Positions 45,210-54,078 of a stretch of DNA of 64,000 bases are shown piece after piece. The position numbers were made by a program, and so were the translations under genes. Numbering within the stretch: the first letter of the stretch is position 1; each line of letters begins with the position of its first letter. Below the pieces are notes generated by a model. That model was not told the DNA's origin. It did not search any database and saw nothing but the letters and a program-made list of their open reading frames with translations. The DNA lies in assembly GCF_008195825.1 (NCBI RefSeq), contig NZ_CP043329.1, positions 1,860,001 to 1,924,000 of the forward strand, written 5' to 3'. Origin of the DNA: Pedobacter aquae. Lineage in GTDB: Bacteria > Bacteroidota > Bacteroidia > Sphingobacteriales > Sphingobacteriaceae.

Positions 45210-47651
45210 TTAAGGATGTTGAGTTTGTAACGGCAAAGAGAAATAAAAAGTAGAACCATTACCTATTTCACTTTCTATCCAGAAATCGCCATCGTGTCTA
45301 TTGATGATTTCTTTAGAAATAAACAAACCTAAACCCAAGCCTTGAAATATCATTGCCGTTTTATCAACCCTAAAATAACGGTCTGATATATGTAAAATAT
45401 TTGCATCAGAAATTCCTATTCCATAATCCTGCACAGCCACAATTAATTGATTGCCTTGAACTTTAGTGCTTACGTTTACCTCTTTTGCATTTGGAGAATA
45501 TTTTATAGCGTTGGATAAAAAATTATAAATCACCTGTTCTATTCTAAATTTATCTCCGTTAATATTTACCCTTGCAGATTCTAATAAATTAATTTGATGT
45601 GTTGGAGATATATTTTGAATACTGGCAATACTTTCTTCAAGCATTTGATGAAAATCAAACTCTTTGATATGATAGGTAAGTTTTCCTGCATTTATTTTAG
45701 ACACGTCTAGTAAATCGGCAATTAAAATCTCTAGCCTTTTGAGGTTTTTAGATGCTTTTAACACAAATTGATAGGCTTTATCATCCTCATTTAAAGATTT
45801 TTCTATCAGTTGGATAAAAGCTTTTACACTGGTTAAAGGTGTTTTAAGCTCGTGACTGGCTATACTTAAAAATTCGTCTTTTTTAGCCGATAATTCTTTT
45901 TCTGCTTGTTGCACCAATTCTTGTTCGGTAATATCTATAATACTACCAATAAAACCAGCAAAATCACCATCAATATCATAAGGATTGGCTTGCGCATACA
46001 CCCAACGTAAAGCGCCATCGGCTCTTCTAAGCTGAAATTTGTTTTGGTATGATGTTTTGGTAGCTATTGCATTTGCCCAAGCTGCTTTGCGTTCTTCATC
46101 ATCTCCGGGTGGAATTGCAGTTCTAAAGCCTGAACCCAAGCTTTCGGTAATACCTAATCCCGTAAAGGCTGTCCATTGCTTATTTACATAAACAAAATTG
46201 CCCATCGCATCAGATTTCCAAACCATAAAAGGCGTTTCATCTGCCAAGGTTTTAAAATACTCTTCGCTATCTTTTAATTGTTTAAGTTGTTGTTTTTGGT
46301 CGTGGATATCACTATTAGAACCTACCCAAACCAACACTTCATTTTCTTTATTTTTTAAAGGAACACCTTTTATTAAATGCCAACGGTATTCGCCTTTTGC
46401 ATTTTGCAAGCGGGCTTCAATAGTGAAATTTTGGTCGTATTTCATAGCCTGCGACCATAAAATTTGCACTATAGCTTTGTCTTCTGGGTGTACGGTATCA
46501 AACCAACTCCAACCATTTGATGATGATTTCCCTACATAAGCTAACCAAAGCTTATTCACATAAATAATATCTCTTCCGTTGGCTGATGTCATCCAAACTT
46601 TTTCAGGCATGGTATCGGCCATAGAAGCAAAACGGTCTTTACTAATTTCCATTTCCTGGTTTGCTAGAACCAAATCTGTTACATCAAAACCAAATGTGGC
46701 AATACCATCTACCTTACCTTCATAATCATAAACAGGGGTAATTAAATAATCTAGATAAATATTTACCATTTCGCCTGCTTCATTTTTATAACGAGCTTTA
46801 TGGCGCTTACCTTTAGCTGCTATACCGCTACGGTATACTTTCTCACTTATTTCTTTATCTTCTTCACTGACTAAATCGGGGAATAATTCTTCAGGAGTTT
46901 TACCGATATAATCATCTCGATGGGTGAAATCTGTAATGGCCTTATTAACAAAAGTATATCTCAATTCTGGCCCTCTTCTGATAGAAATATAAGCCGGAGC
47001 ATTCATAAAAACCGATTTAAACTCTTCCTGCTGGCGCTTAATAATGGTATTAAACTGTTTGGTTTTTGCATCAACCTCTTTTTTAGCAGAAATATCTATC
47101 ACGTAAGTAATAGCATCTCCTCTTTTATCATTTAGTAACCTTGCAGAACCTAATAAAACCCAAACTTTGCTACCATCTTTATGATAATATTGCTTTTCAA
47201 AAGGCACACACTCGCCTTTTGCTTTTAATTGTTGAAGCGCTTGAAGAGATTCTTCTTTAAACTCTGGCGGTGTTAATTGATCCCAACGGATAAACCCTTG
47301 TTCTAGTTCCTCTCTGGTGTAACCAATAATATCCAAAAAAGCATCATTAGCATCTACAATTAAACCATTGAAATCAGAAATTAAAATTCCTAATACGTTA
47401 GCATCGTAAATACGTCCAAATTTTTGCTCGGCATTTTTGAATTTATACTTTGCATTTTGTATAGTTATACTGATGTTTTTTCTAAGCAATAAGAAAAATA
47501 AAATAGCCGCTGTTAATAAAATAGCGATGATGATTTTAAAGGTAATTAAATCAATATTTTCTATAAAGAATAAAATAACTGTAATAGAAATAATGAAAAG
47601 AAGTGCTATAGAAGCTATTTCAAGGGCATGGTAAACTTTCTTTTCATTCAT
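45210..47651 (-). CDS. Hybrid-free multi-PAS sensor histidine kinase
   Basis: The 813-residue kinase has two N-terminal helices (about 10-56), four PAS domains (about 70-190, 205-325, 335-455 and 460-580; segments such as FGRIYDANVLGILISDFNG and YIGKTPEELFPDLVSEED), a HisKA with phospho-acceptor His in LSIASHELKTPLTSVK, and a HATPase with NFLSNAIKYSPNAK, GIGISD and FQGLGLGLFIS. No receiver domain and no response regulator gene are adjacent. It probably senses an intracellular or redox signal via PAS. Divergent from raiA. Confidence 0.93.
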   Translation of the reverse strand: MNEKKVYHALEIASIALLFIISITVILFFIENIDLITFKIIIAILLTAAILFFLLLRKNISITIQNAKYKFKNAEQKFGRIYDANVLGILISDFNGLIVDANDAFLDIIGYTREELEQGFIRWDQLTPPEFKEESLQALQQLKAKGECVPFEKQYYHKDGSKVWVLLGSARLLNDKRGDAITYVIDISAKKEVDAKTKQFNTIIKRQQEEFKSVFMNAPAYISIRRGPELRYTFVNKAITDFTHRDDYIGKTPEELFPDLVSEEDKEISEKVYRSGIAAKGKRHKARYKNEAGEMVNIYLDYLITPVYDYEGKVDGIATFGFDVTDLVLANQEMEISKDRFASMADTMPEKVWMTSANGRDIIYVNKLWLAYVGKSSSNGWSWFDTVHPEDKAIVQILWSQAMKYDQNFTIEARLQNAKGEYRWHLIKGVPLKNKENEVLVWVGSNSDIHDQKQQLKQLKDSEEYFKTLADETPFMVWKSDAMGNFVYVNKQWTAFTGLGITESLGSGFRTAIPPGDDEERKAAWANAIATKTSYQNKFQLRRADGALRWVYAQANPYDIDGDFAGFIGSIIDITEQELVQQAEKELSAKKDEFLSIASHELKTPLTSVKAFIQLIEKSLNEDDKAYQFVLKASKNLKRLEILIADLLDVSKINAGKLTYHIKEFDFHQMLEESIASIQNISPTHQINLLESARVNINGDKFRIEQVIYNFLSNAIKYSPNAKEVNVSTKVQGNQLIVAVQDYGIGISDANILHISDRYFRVDKTAMIFQGLGLGLFISKEIINRHDGDFWIESEIGNGSTFYFSLPLQTQHP

Positions 47652-47718
47652 AGGTAAAAGAAGTTAAAGCTATCATTAATTAAAATGGGTTTATGTACGT
47701 TTAAAACAGTAAGCGAGT

Positions 47719-47734
47719 TGTGATATATATCACT
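47719..47734. promoter_or_regulatory. CRP/FNR-like palindrome between the kinase and raiA
   Basis: TGTGATATATATCACT contains the perfect 14-base palindrome GTGATATATATCAC and matches the TGTGA-N6-TCACA CRP consensus at nine of ten fixed bases. It lies 68 bases above the kinase start and 82 bases above raiA. Which CRP/FNR-family protein would bind it is unknown. Confidence 0.5.
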
Positions 47735-47815
47735 AAAATTATACCATCTTATTACAAAATATAAGCTATTAAAGGCATACTTTTAGATATATTTAAACAA
47801 CAAAATACATACGTT

Positions 47816-48130
47816 ATGATTATACAGGTTAATACAGACAACAACATCGAAGGAAAAGAAAGATTAAATGAATATGTTAAAGGCATTATAAGCGAAAGCC
47901 TTAACAGATTTAGCGGCCATATTACAAGAGTTGAAGTGCATTTAAGTGATGAAAACGGGCAAAAAGAAGGTGCTGATGATAAGCGTTGTTTATTAGAAGC
48001 AAGAGTTGAAGGTTTAAAACCTGTTGTAGTTACCAACTTTGCAGAAAACTTGCATAAAGCCGTAGACGGAGCAATTAGCAAAATGAAAAGTGCTTTAGAT
48101 AGTGCTTTAGGAAAAATTAAAGAACATTAA
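47816..48130 (+). CDS. raiA: Ribosome hibernation factor, short HPF/RaiA type
   Basis: The 104-residue protein has the S30Ae fold: MIIQVNTDNNIEGKERLNEYVK, ITRVEVHLSDENG and EARVEGLKPVVVTNFAENLHKAVDGAISKMKSAL. It binds the 30S subunit and silences or protects ribosomes in stationary phase or stress. It is shorter at the N-terminus than E. coli RaiA. The CRP-like palindrome upstream suggests energy- or oxygen-dependent control. Confidence 0.85.
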   Translation: MIIQVNTDNNIEGKERLNEYVKGIISESLNRFSGHITRVEVHLSDENGQKEGADDKRCLLEARVEGLKPVVVTNFAENLHKAVDGAISKMKSALDSALGKIKEH

Positions 48131-48144
48131 GAAATCATCTTTTT

Positions 48145-48229
48145 AAAGGTGTTTAAATTTCATCAGCGTAAGGTTATTTTTATTTACCTTTCCGCAAAAT
48201 CTTTAGATTGATGAAATTTAAACACCTTT
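48145..48229. repeat. Long perfect inverted repeat (21-bp arms)
   Basis: The arms at 48145-48165 and 48209-48229 are perfect complements (left arm starts AAAGGTGTTTAAATT). The 43-base loop has a further stem, GCG-AAGGT with ACCTT-CGC. A T run follows the right arm. It lies between raiA and the CDGSH gene, 15 bases from each. It may be a terminator, an attenuator or a small palindromic element. Confidence 0.85.
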
Positions 48230-48244
48230 TTTATTAAAATTATT

Positions 48245-48469
48245 ATGGCAAAAACTAAACTTACGGTAAATAATAACGGTTCTTTAAAAGTAGAAGGCGA
48301 TTTTGAAATTGTTGACAAAGCAGGAAATGTATACCATTTAGGAGGCAGAGAAATAGTTTCTTTATGCAGATGTGGTTTATCTAAAAACAAACCTTTTTGC
48401 GATGGTGCGCACAAAGGCCATTTTGAGCATGATGCTACTGCTTTTGACCTTCCTCCTAGAAATATTTAA
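48245..48469 (+). CDS. CDGSH iron-sulfur domain protein
   Basis: The 74-residue cytoplasmic protein carries the CDGSH motif, CRCGLSKNKPFCDGAH, whose three Cys and one His hold a [2Fe-2S] cluster. Such small proteins take part in electron transfer or redox sensing. It follows raiA with only the long inverted repeat between, so it may be read through from the raiA promoter. Confidence 0.93.
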   Translation: MAKTKLTVNNNGSLKVEGDFEIVDKAGNVYHLGGREIVSLCRCGLSKNKPFCDGAHKGHFEHDATAFDLPPRNI

Positions 48470-48477
48470 GTAAAAAA

Positions 48478-48503
48478 AGCAGCCTAATTTTCATTAGGCT
48501 GCT
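48478..48503 (-). terminator. Terminator of the glycine-zipper lipoprotein
   Basis: AGCAGCCTAAT and ATTAGGCTGCT form a perfect 11-bp stem with a four-base loop; on the minus strand a T run follows. It could also fold in the CDGSH transcript, but without a U run there. Confidence 0.85.
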
Positions 48504-48532
48504 CGTATAAATAATATGAAGAAATATTAATA

Positions 48533-49006
48533 TTATTGTGCTCTGCCAGATTGTTTATCTTTTTGTCTTCCGATGATATAACCTGTACCAGCACCAACCA
48601 CACCTCCTATTGCAGCACCTCTACCATCTTTTTTATCAACTAAAATACCAGTTACCGCACCTGCACCTGCACCTATAACGGCTCCTTTTGCTGCTGAACT
48701 CCAGCCTTTTTTCTCTGGCTGGCTAGCCACAGTATTACTACCACTAGAAACAGAAGATGAAGACCTATAACTATTACGAACTTCTTCCCTTGCTGCAGCT
48801 TTTGCTGCTGCTATTTCCTCGGCTCTTTTTGCTTCGTCTTTTCTAGCTTGCTCTGCCCTTTCAAAGCTATCTAATCTTAAACTATCTCTAATAATTTTCA
48901 CAGAATCTTTAAAGGTATAAGTTTGATTACCTTGATTATTTTTAGCGTTACTATTACATGCAGATACCGCTACGGCAACTGCAAGCGACATGATTAATAA
49001 TCTCAT
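48533..49006 (-). CDS. Glycine-zipper (YMGG-like) lipoprotein
   Basis: The 157-residue protein has a lipobox (LAVAVAVSAC), a charged Ala/Glu/Lys helical segment at about 45-85, a Ser-rich linker and a C-terminal Gly zipper: KGAVIGAGAGAVTGILVDKK and GGVVGAGTGYIIGRQKDK. The two glycine stretches are predicted to insert in or pack against a membrane, as in YMGG-like proteins. Function unknown. Confidence 0.85.
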   Translation of the reverse strand: MRLLIMSLAVAVAVSACNSNAKNNQGNQTYTFKDSVKIIRDSLRLDSFERAEQARKDEAKRAEEIAAAKAAAREEVRNSYRSSSSVSSGSNTVASQPEKKGWSSAAKGAVIGAGAGAVTGILVDKKDGRGAAIGGVVGAGTGYIIGRQKDKQSGRAQ

Positions 49007-49087
49007 AATTTCTTATTTTTTCTATCCTCATTAACCTATGTATTTAGGTTAATAACCACCCAAACACTAAGAAAAAACTATGCCAAC

Positions 49088-49687
49088 TTATAAAAGTATT
49101 TTATTGCTGAGCTCTTTATCTATAGAAATATAACCCGGATATTTAATAAGTTTATTGCCAATAACTATGCTTGGTTTAATCTTCAAAGTCACCAGTCCTT
49201 TTTGTTCTTTATCAGTATTTAAGAAATCTATAATTTCATTACGGATTTTATCGTCGGCTAATAAGCTATAAATATTTGCCTTTAAAGCGATGGGTATAAT
49301 AGTAGAGGAGCCTGTACCAATGCTAACTTTCTGGTTTACAAAGCCATTAGCTATCTCCCTACCTTTTATCATGATTAAATATTCAAACTGATTGATAGAG
49401 GCCTGCCTTGATGTTGGATTGGTAATTTGAAGATTAACATTTCCCTCTATAGGGATATTCTTTCTTAGCAAGCCTAGTGCAATGCCGGGATATTTTGCCA
49501 AATTAAAATCTTTAGCTGTAGAAAAATCTTTAATAGCTATACCTGCTAGGTAAACACTATCTGCCGAGCGAATATGATACTTACAATCTTCTAAAGCTTT
49601 AAGCTCTCTGGTTTGTTTATTTATACCACAAGCTGTAGCAAAAACAGACACTAAGGTTAACAATAAAATATGCTTGGTTAATTTCAT
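49088..49687 (-). CDS. LEA14-like lipoprotein
   Basis: The 199-residue protein has a signal with lipobox SVFATAC. The middle (IEGNVNLQITNPTSRQASINQFEYLIMIKGREIANG) resembles the LEA type 2/WHy beta-sandwich, including the N-P turn typical of that fold. A structural or stress role in the periplasm is likely; the ligand is not known. Confidence 0.7.
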   Translation of the reverse strand: MKLTKHILLLTLVSVFATACGINKQTRELKALEDCKYHIRSADSVYLAGIAIKDFSTAKDFNLAKYPGIALGLLRKNIPIEGNVNLQITNPTSRQASINQFEYLIMIKGREIANGFVNQKVSIGTGSSTIIPIALKANIYSLLADDKIRNEIIDFLNTDKEQKGLVTLKIKPSIVIGNKLIKYPGYISIDKELSNKILL

Positions 49688-49744
49688 GAATCTTTATTTT
49701 TATATCATAACGCTTAAAGCGGATGAAATATATCTCAGCAAATT

Positions 49745-49984
49745 TTATTCATCTTCTAATTTTCCCTTTTCGGGATGATCATACTCTTCTGAAGTGCTTG
49801 TTAAAGGCGGGTGTCCTTGAAATTCGGCATTAACATCATCAACCCATTGTTCCTTATTGGTAGGTTGGTGTTCATTTTCCTCATGAGGATAAAATGGAGA
49901 TCTTTCTAAAGGCTCTTGCTCTGGAATATCTTCTGTAATGATTTTATTTTTCAAAGGTTTCATAAGCGTTTTTTTCTGTAACAC
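49745..49984 (-). CDS. Short acidic hypothetical protein
   Basis: The 79-residue protein is highly charged, rich in Glu, Pro and His, with no hydrophobic segment, and is probably disordered. The true start may be the Met at codon 8 (49963), as MKPLKNKIITEDIPEQEP. I do not recognise it, and only the open frame and typical codon use support it. Confidence 0.55.
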   Translation of the reverse strand: MLQKKTLMKPLKNKIITEDIPEQEPLERSPFYPHEENEHQPTNKEQWVDDVNAEFQGHPPLTSTSEEYDHPEKGKLEDE

Positions 49985-50007
49985 TTACAAAAACACGACC
50001 AATACCA

Positions 50008-50409
50008 TTAGAACTTAATTTTTTTGGCTGTTATCCTTTTCGTATCCTGATCCATGGTTTCAAAAACCAATTTTTGGGCATTTAGCTCTTTTACCAGAAA
50101 AGGTATAGCTCTTTTTTGTCCGTCTGGCAATACCTCTTCATAACGGATGATATCACCATCTAAAACAAAAGTGCCTTCTGATAATATTTTTCCAGAAGAA
50201 ACAATTTTGGCTTTACCGCTTTTTTCAAAAACGACATAAGGTTCATCAGCCTTGAGCTCTTCGCCTTCTGTAATGATAATGGGATTTTGCCTCAAAAACT
50301 CAACTTTTTGGTATAACCATTTACCTTCAATTTCCTCTGTTCTTAAGCTTTGCTTACAAGCGAAAAGTAAGCTAAAACCCAATAAGATCATGTATAATTT
50401 ATAGCTCAT
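50008..50409 (-). CDS. Lipocalin-like small lipoprotein
   Basis: The 133-residue protein has a lipobox (LLGFSLLFAC) and a lipocalin-like beta pattern beginning IEGKWLYQKVEF, with FEKSGKAKIVSSGKILSEGTFVLDGD and a basic end. This matches the style of Bacteroidetes lipocalin-like lipoproteins of unknown ligand. The start overlaps the end of the gene above by 11 bases. Confidence 0.65.
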   Translation of the reverse strand: MSYKLYMILLGFSLLFACKQSLRTEEIEGKWLYQKVEFLRQNPIIITEGEELKADEPYVVFEKSGKAKIVSSGKILSEGTFVLDGDIIRYEEVLPDGQKRAIPFLVKELNAQKLVFETMDQDTKRITAKKIKF

Positions 50410-50916
50410 TATTTTTTGTTCTGTTTGTGCGTATCATGGTTCCAAAATCCATATCATACTCCATAGCTTGTAGGGTTTGGGTAAGCCTTTTTACTCGGGT
50501 TATATCTGTTTTGGCTTTATTAATCCAATTGATGAAATAGTTGCGATGAGATTTACTCAACTTCATAAAGTTATCCATTAACTCATCTTGTTCTGCAAGA
50601 CAAGCTTCTAAATCTTCCGGAAGTTCTACTTTAAAATCAACATCTTCTTCTAAAGTAAGTTTTACCATAGCTCCAGGTCCTTTAGCGATATCTTTTCTAA
50701 TGGCTTGTTTTAAAGGCAATATGAAATCACCATCGCCAACAGGCAAAAGTGCTAAACCGTTAAAATTATAATTGTCTATTTCTCCTCTCACCCTAAAACT
50801 AACTTTGCAAGACGGTTTTAAATCGGCAGCTATATGGCTTGGAATATCAATATATGTCCAACCGGTTTTTTCACCCATTTGTCCGTACTTTTTATAAGTT
50901 TTTGAAGCGTAATCAT
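50399..50916 (-). CDS. DUF1905/YdeI-domain protein, N-terminus possibly frame-broken
   Basis: The ATG at 50878 gives 159 residues: GEKTGWTYIDIPSHIA and VSFRVRGEIDNYNFNGLALLPVGDGDFILPL (DUF1905), then the YdeI/OmpD-associated segment LSKSHRNYFINWINKAKTDITRVKRL. Homologues usually start about 12 residues earlier in the style MITF-ATIKKFGKMGEKTGW. ATG at 50916 would give MITLQKLIKKYGQMGEKTGW if the A5 run at 50889-50893 had six A. The longer span is my inference; the safe start is 50878. Role unknown. Confidence 0.65.
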
Positions 50917-50946
50917 CTACACTAAAGTATACATTATCAAGAAATA

Positions 50947-51786
50947 TTAATGCTTAAATTGGTATTTAAGACTTAAACCTTGATAGTTAAAACCCATAGC
51001 AGGTGTAAGAGACAAATTTGTATTATTGCTTTTCTTGTGTAACTGAGGCACTAAAATACCAGCCCCGGCACCTATAGCATAGCCTAATAAATTATCAGAA
51101 AGAAAATGTTTACCCGCTTTTAATCTTAAATAGCCTACGGTAGCTGGTACAGCCGCTGCTGCGGCCCAAACGTATGGTTTAGCTTTAGAATCGGGATTAA
51201 AATCTTGAAAAACTTTAGCTACAAAGAAAGAAGCTGCTGCCGTTGCTGCTGTATGCCCTGCAAAAAAAGAACGTTGTGCATCTTTATCTATACGATCTTC
51301 TACTGGTAAGCTGGCATTATAAACCAAAGGTCTGCTACGGTCTACCAAACCCGCTGTTAAAGTAAAAGCAGCACCGGTAACAGCCATAGTTTCAACAAAT
51401 AGCACCATTACTTGCCCAGCATGAGAGCGTTGACTTTTATTTAAGAAAGCCATGATGGGTGCAGCAGCAAAAGAGGCGTAAAAAGGGATATAGCTATCTT
51501 TATCAGCCTTATCAGAAAAATTCCCTGCTGTACCTCTGTCCATAAAAAAGATATCTTCTTTATTTAAATCGTTTAGCTGGGCCAAAGTAAGTTCATCTTT
51601 ATTTTTAATGATACTAAGGCCTAAAACATTTAAGCCAACCAAACCTGCAACAATAGGTGCATCGGTTTTAAAACTGGTTCTATAAGGCGATGATTGCTCT
51701 TGAGCAAATACTAAATTCCCGAAAAATAAGGATAATAATACGAGGGTGTAAAATGATTTTAAGTTCATATGTTTTTCTTTTAGCAA
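50947..51786 (-). CDS. PAP2-family phosphatase
   Basis: The 279-residue protein has a signal peptide and the PAP2 motifs: DRSRP, RSFFAGHTAATAA and LRLKAGKHFLSDNLLGY. The usual PSGH is FAGH here. PAP2 enzymes dephosphorylate lipid phosphates such as undecaprenyl pyrophosphate or lipid A. The start is more likely at Met7 (MNLKSFYTLV). The C-terminus (SLTPAMGFNYQGLSLKYQFKH) looks like an added beta segment. Confidence 0.87.
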   Translation of the reverse strand: MLKEKHMNLKSFYTLVLLSLFFGNLVFAQEQSSPYRTSFKTDAPIVAGLVGLNVLGLSIIKNKDELTLAQLNDLNKEDIFFMDRGTAGNFSDKADKDSYIPFYASFAAAPIMAFLNKSQRSHAGQVMVLFVETMAVTGAAFTLTAGLVDRSRPLVYNASLPVEDRIDKDAQRSFFAGHTAATAAASFFVAKVFQDFNPDSKAKPYVWAAAAAVPATVGYLRLKAGKHFLSDNLLGYAIGAGAGILVPQLHKKSNNTNLSLTPAMGFNYQGLSLKYQFKH

Positions 51787-51838
51787 AATTTTTTGATTGA
51801 TTTACACCTAATCAAAGTACTTGCCAAAAACCTAGAAC

Positions 51839-52558
51839 TTACATTTTATACACAATACCAAAGCTTAAAGAGGTATAACCACCTTTAAGATTTTTATTTT
51901 TAATGAGCCCAAAATTACTACCACTAGTATATTGTAGGTTAAGATTTTTACCAATTTTCATCCTGGTAAAGAAAAGAGGTTCTATAAAAACATTACTTTC
52001 TAAAGGTGCATTAATGTTATTGATGGTAAAATCTCGCATACTGATATAGTTTACACGTATTGCTGTACCATAAGTTAGCGGGAATTTAGAACCAAATAGT
52101 TTCAAATCTTTCTTCTTGTTTTTACTGAAATTTACTTGAGCAAAGGCTTTACTTAATGATGCATCTTGTATTTCTGTTATTTCAGGACCATCAAAAGTTA
52201 AATCTTTATACACCCTTCTGGAGTTACCAAAGCCAAAACCACCGTAAACTTCTAAAACACGCTCTTTTTGCTCGCCAAAGGTGGTAAAGTAGCCCGCTCC
52301 TATCTCCATAAAATCAGATGTAAAATCTCTTTTATCTTTAACTTGGTCTACATAAGCTCCGCTAAAAATAACACCAATATGGTTTGATACTGCATAAGCC
52401 GCATTAGCGCTAATATTTCCTTTTAAACCTATATGGCCGTCTACATTAAACTCGCCTTTGTTACGCAACATAGGTGTATTGGGTACATTAGGTAAATAAA
52501 GGGAAGAGCATGAACTCAGTAATACACCAACCAATACTATCGAAAAGATTTTTATCAT
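51839..52558 (-). CDS. Lipoprotein-like outer-membrane barrel protein
   Basis: The 239-residue protein has a lipobox (LVGVLLSSCSSLYLP) and beta-strand periodicity through its length (FNVDGHIGLKGNISANAAYAVS, VLEVYGGFGFGN, SLSFGIVYKM). It is predicted as a lipidated outer-membrane protein. I do not recognise the family. It begins 52 bases after the PAP2 gene region on the same strand and precedes it in transcription order. Confidence 0.65.
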   Translation of the reverse strand: MIKIFSIVLVGVLLSSCSSLYLPNVPNTPMLRNKGEFNVDGHIGLKGNISANAAYAVSNHIGVIFSGAYVDQVKDKRDFTSDFMEIGAGYFTTFGEQKERVLEVYGGFGFGNSRRVYKDLTFDGPEITEIQDASLSKAFAQVNFSKNKKKDLKLFGSKFPLTYGTAIRVNYISMRDFTINNINAPLESNVFIEPLFFTRMKIGKNLNLQYTSGSNFGLIKNKNLKGGYTSLSFGIVYKM

Positions 52559-52638
52559 ATGTTTTTGTTACAATTTACAAGAATCCTAAACGAAGAAAAA
52601 CCAGCATTAGTTTATACTCCAATTCTGGCATCTCCTTT

Positions 52639-53061
52639 TTAGGGCTTTTTGGTAAATCTCATGATGGCTACATCATCAATCAAAAGTGTTAAAGCGCTTT
52701 CATTTACAATGTAACGTGTAGATTTTTTTAAGCTTTCAAGAAATAATTGTTCTCCTTGTCCTTCGCAAAATCTTTTCGTTAGGGCCATAGGGGTATTAAA
52801 ATCTATACCATTATCGGTAATCAGCAAAGCGCCACTTAAGCTATTGCAACTGGTATTACCATAAAGTTTATTGCTTGCAATATCAAAGGTGAGTTGTGGC
52901 TTTTGGTTGGGATATAAACCTTCAAAAGCTATTCTAGGGCCAGAGATATAATTAAGCTCCCAAGTACCAGTGAGTTGGTTTTTATCTTCCGTTGCTTTTT
53001 TAACAGCACAGCTACTGATGATGCATATGAAAAAGAAAATGAGGTAGTTGTGTTTTTTCAT
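52639..53061 (-). CDS. META domain lipoprotein
   Basis: The 140-residue protein has a lipobox (IFFFICIISSC) and a META/HslJ-like domain: LTGTWELNYISGPRIAFEGLYPNQKPQLTFD, YGNTSCNSLSGALLI with the conserved G-N-T-S-C-N, and TKRFCEG. Related domains are linked with heat-shock or stress resistance; function here is unknown. Confidence 0.88.
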   Translation of the reverse strand: MKKHNYLIFFFICIISSCAVKKATEDKNQLTGTWELNYISGPRIAFEGLYPNQKPQLTFDIASNKLYGNTSCNSLSGALLITDNGIDFNTPMALTKRFCEGQGEQLFLESLKKSTRYIVNESALTLLIDDVAIMRFTKKP

Positions 53062-53105
53062 AATATTATTTTTTTAATGATAAATATAAGGAAAGGCTGT
53101 CGCTA

Positions 53106-53969
53106 TCAAAACTTCTCTTCTATTCCTAAGCCAAATAGAGCAAAATCGTATTTCACAGGATCGTCTTTATCAAGCAATCTTAATTGCTGCGTAAGTTCTA
53201 AAGCTGTTTGCCAATCGGTTTGTTTACGTGTTATCAGATGAAGTTTACGAGCTACCCTATCTACATGTAAATCGCAAGGGCAAATCAATTGTGAGGGTTT
53301 TATCCTATTCCAAATACCAAAGTCTACACCTTTATCATCATCACGAACCATCCAACGCAAAAACATATTTAAACGCTTACAAGTAGATTTTTGTAATGGC
53401 GATGAGATGTGCTTTTTAGTGCGATGAGGAAAATCTGGCAAAGAGAAAAAATAAGATCTAAAGAAATTAAGGTTGCCTTCAATGGTTTCAGCTGCTAAAT
53501 CTTCTTGTAAGCAAACTGCCGATTGATTTTTATCTTTCTTTTTTAATTGCGGACTTTCCAGATAAGCATCTTGATAAACTTGCTGCAATTGAAAGGGTAA
53601 AAAAGCATCTTCTAAACTCTCGAAATTACTATAATGATGCTTGAAGAAATGGATAAAATATAAAGTATCGGTATAGTTAAAGGTACGATGTTTAAAATGC
53701 TGAAATCTTTTTAAATCTTGCTCTTGATGATGAAGGATAAAATCATGCGGAGTGCCATCCATTAAATCAATCAGCTCTTTACATTTATTAATGATGGTGA
53801 TTCTTTGTCCCCAAGCTAAAATAGAAGCCCAAAACCCCATGATTTCTATATCTTGTTTTTTAGAAAACAAATGCGGGATACATATAGGATCATGAGCAAT
53901 AAAACCAGGTTGGTTGTATTGAATAACTTTTTGATCAAGAAAAGCTTTGAGATTTATGATTTGAGACAT
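53106..53969 (-). CDS. TIGR02757-type conserved protein
   Basis: With the start at 53969 (MSQIINLKAFLDQ) the protein has 287 residues. The family is recognised by IPHLFSKKQDIEIMGFWASILAWGQR, NMFLRWMVRDDDKGVDFGIW and LICPCDLHVDRVARKLHL. The NTD-like DHVDRVARK pattern and Trp-rich core recall HhH-GPD relatives, but no enzymatic activity is known. An upstream extension to 54035 is not conserved in style. Confidence 0.85.
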   Translation of the reverse strand: MSQIINLKAFLDQKVIQYNQPGFIAHDPICIPHLFSKKQDIEIMGFWASILAWGQRITIINKCKELIDLMDGTPHDFILHHQEQDLKRFQHFKHRTFNYTDTLYFIHFFKHHYSNFESLEDAFLPFQLQQVYQDAYLESPQLKKKDKNQSAVCLQEDLAAETIEGNLNFFRSYFFSLPDFPHRTKKHISSPLQKSTCKRLNMFLRWMVRDDDKGVDFGIWNRIKPSQLICPCDLHVDRVARKLHLITRKQTDWQTALELTQQLRLLDKDDPVKYDFALFGLGIEEKF

Positions 53970-54078
53970 AAGGTATTGAAATTTCAGATATGAGACGTTA
54001 GGCTTGAGAAGTGATACAAAGAAATTATACACCAAGAGCGTACATACTCTGTACTTTCTACTCTATACTTTTGACTTT

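Noticed and set aside
47752-48081. 109-codon frame on the minus strand over raiA
   Set aside because: It is antisense to the well-supported raiA gene and has no recognisable domain.
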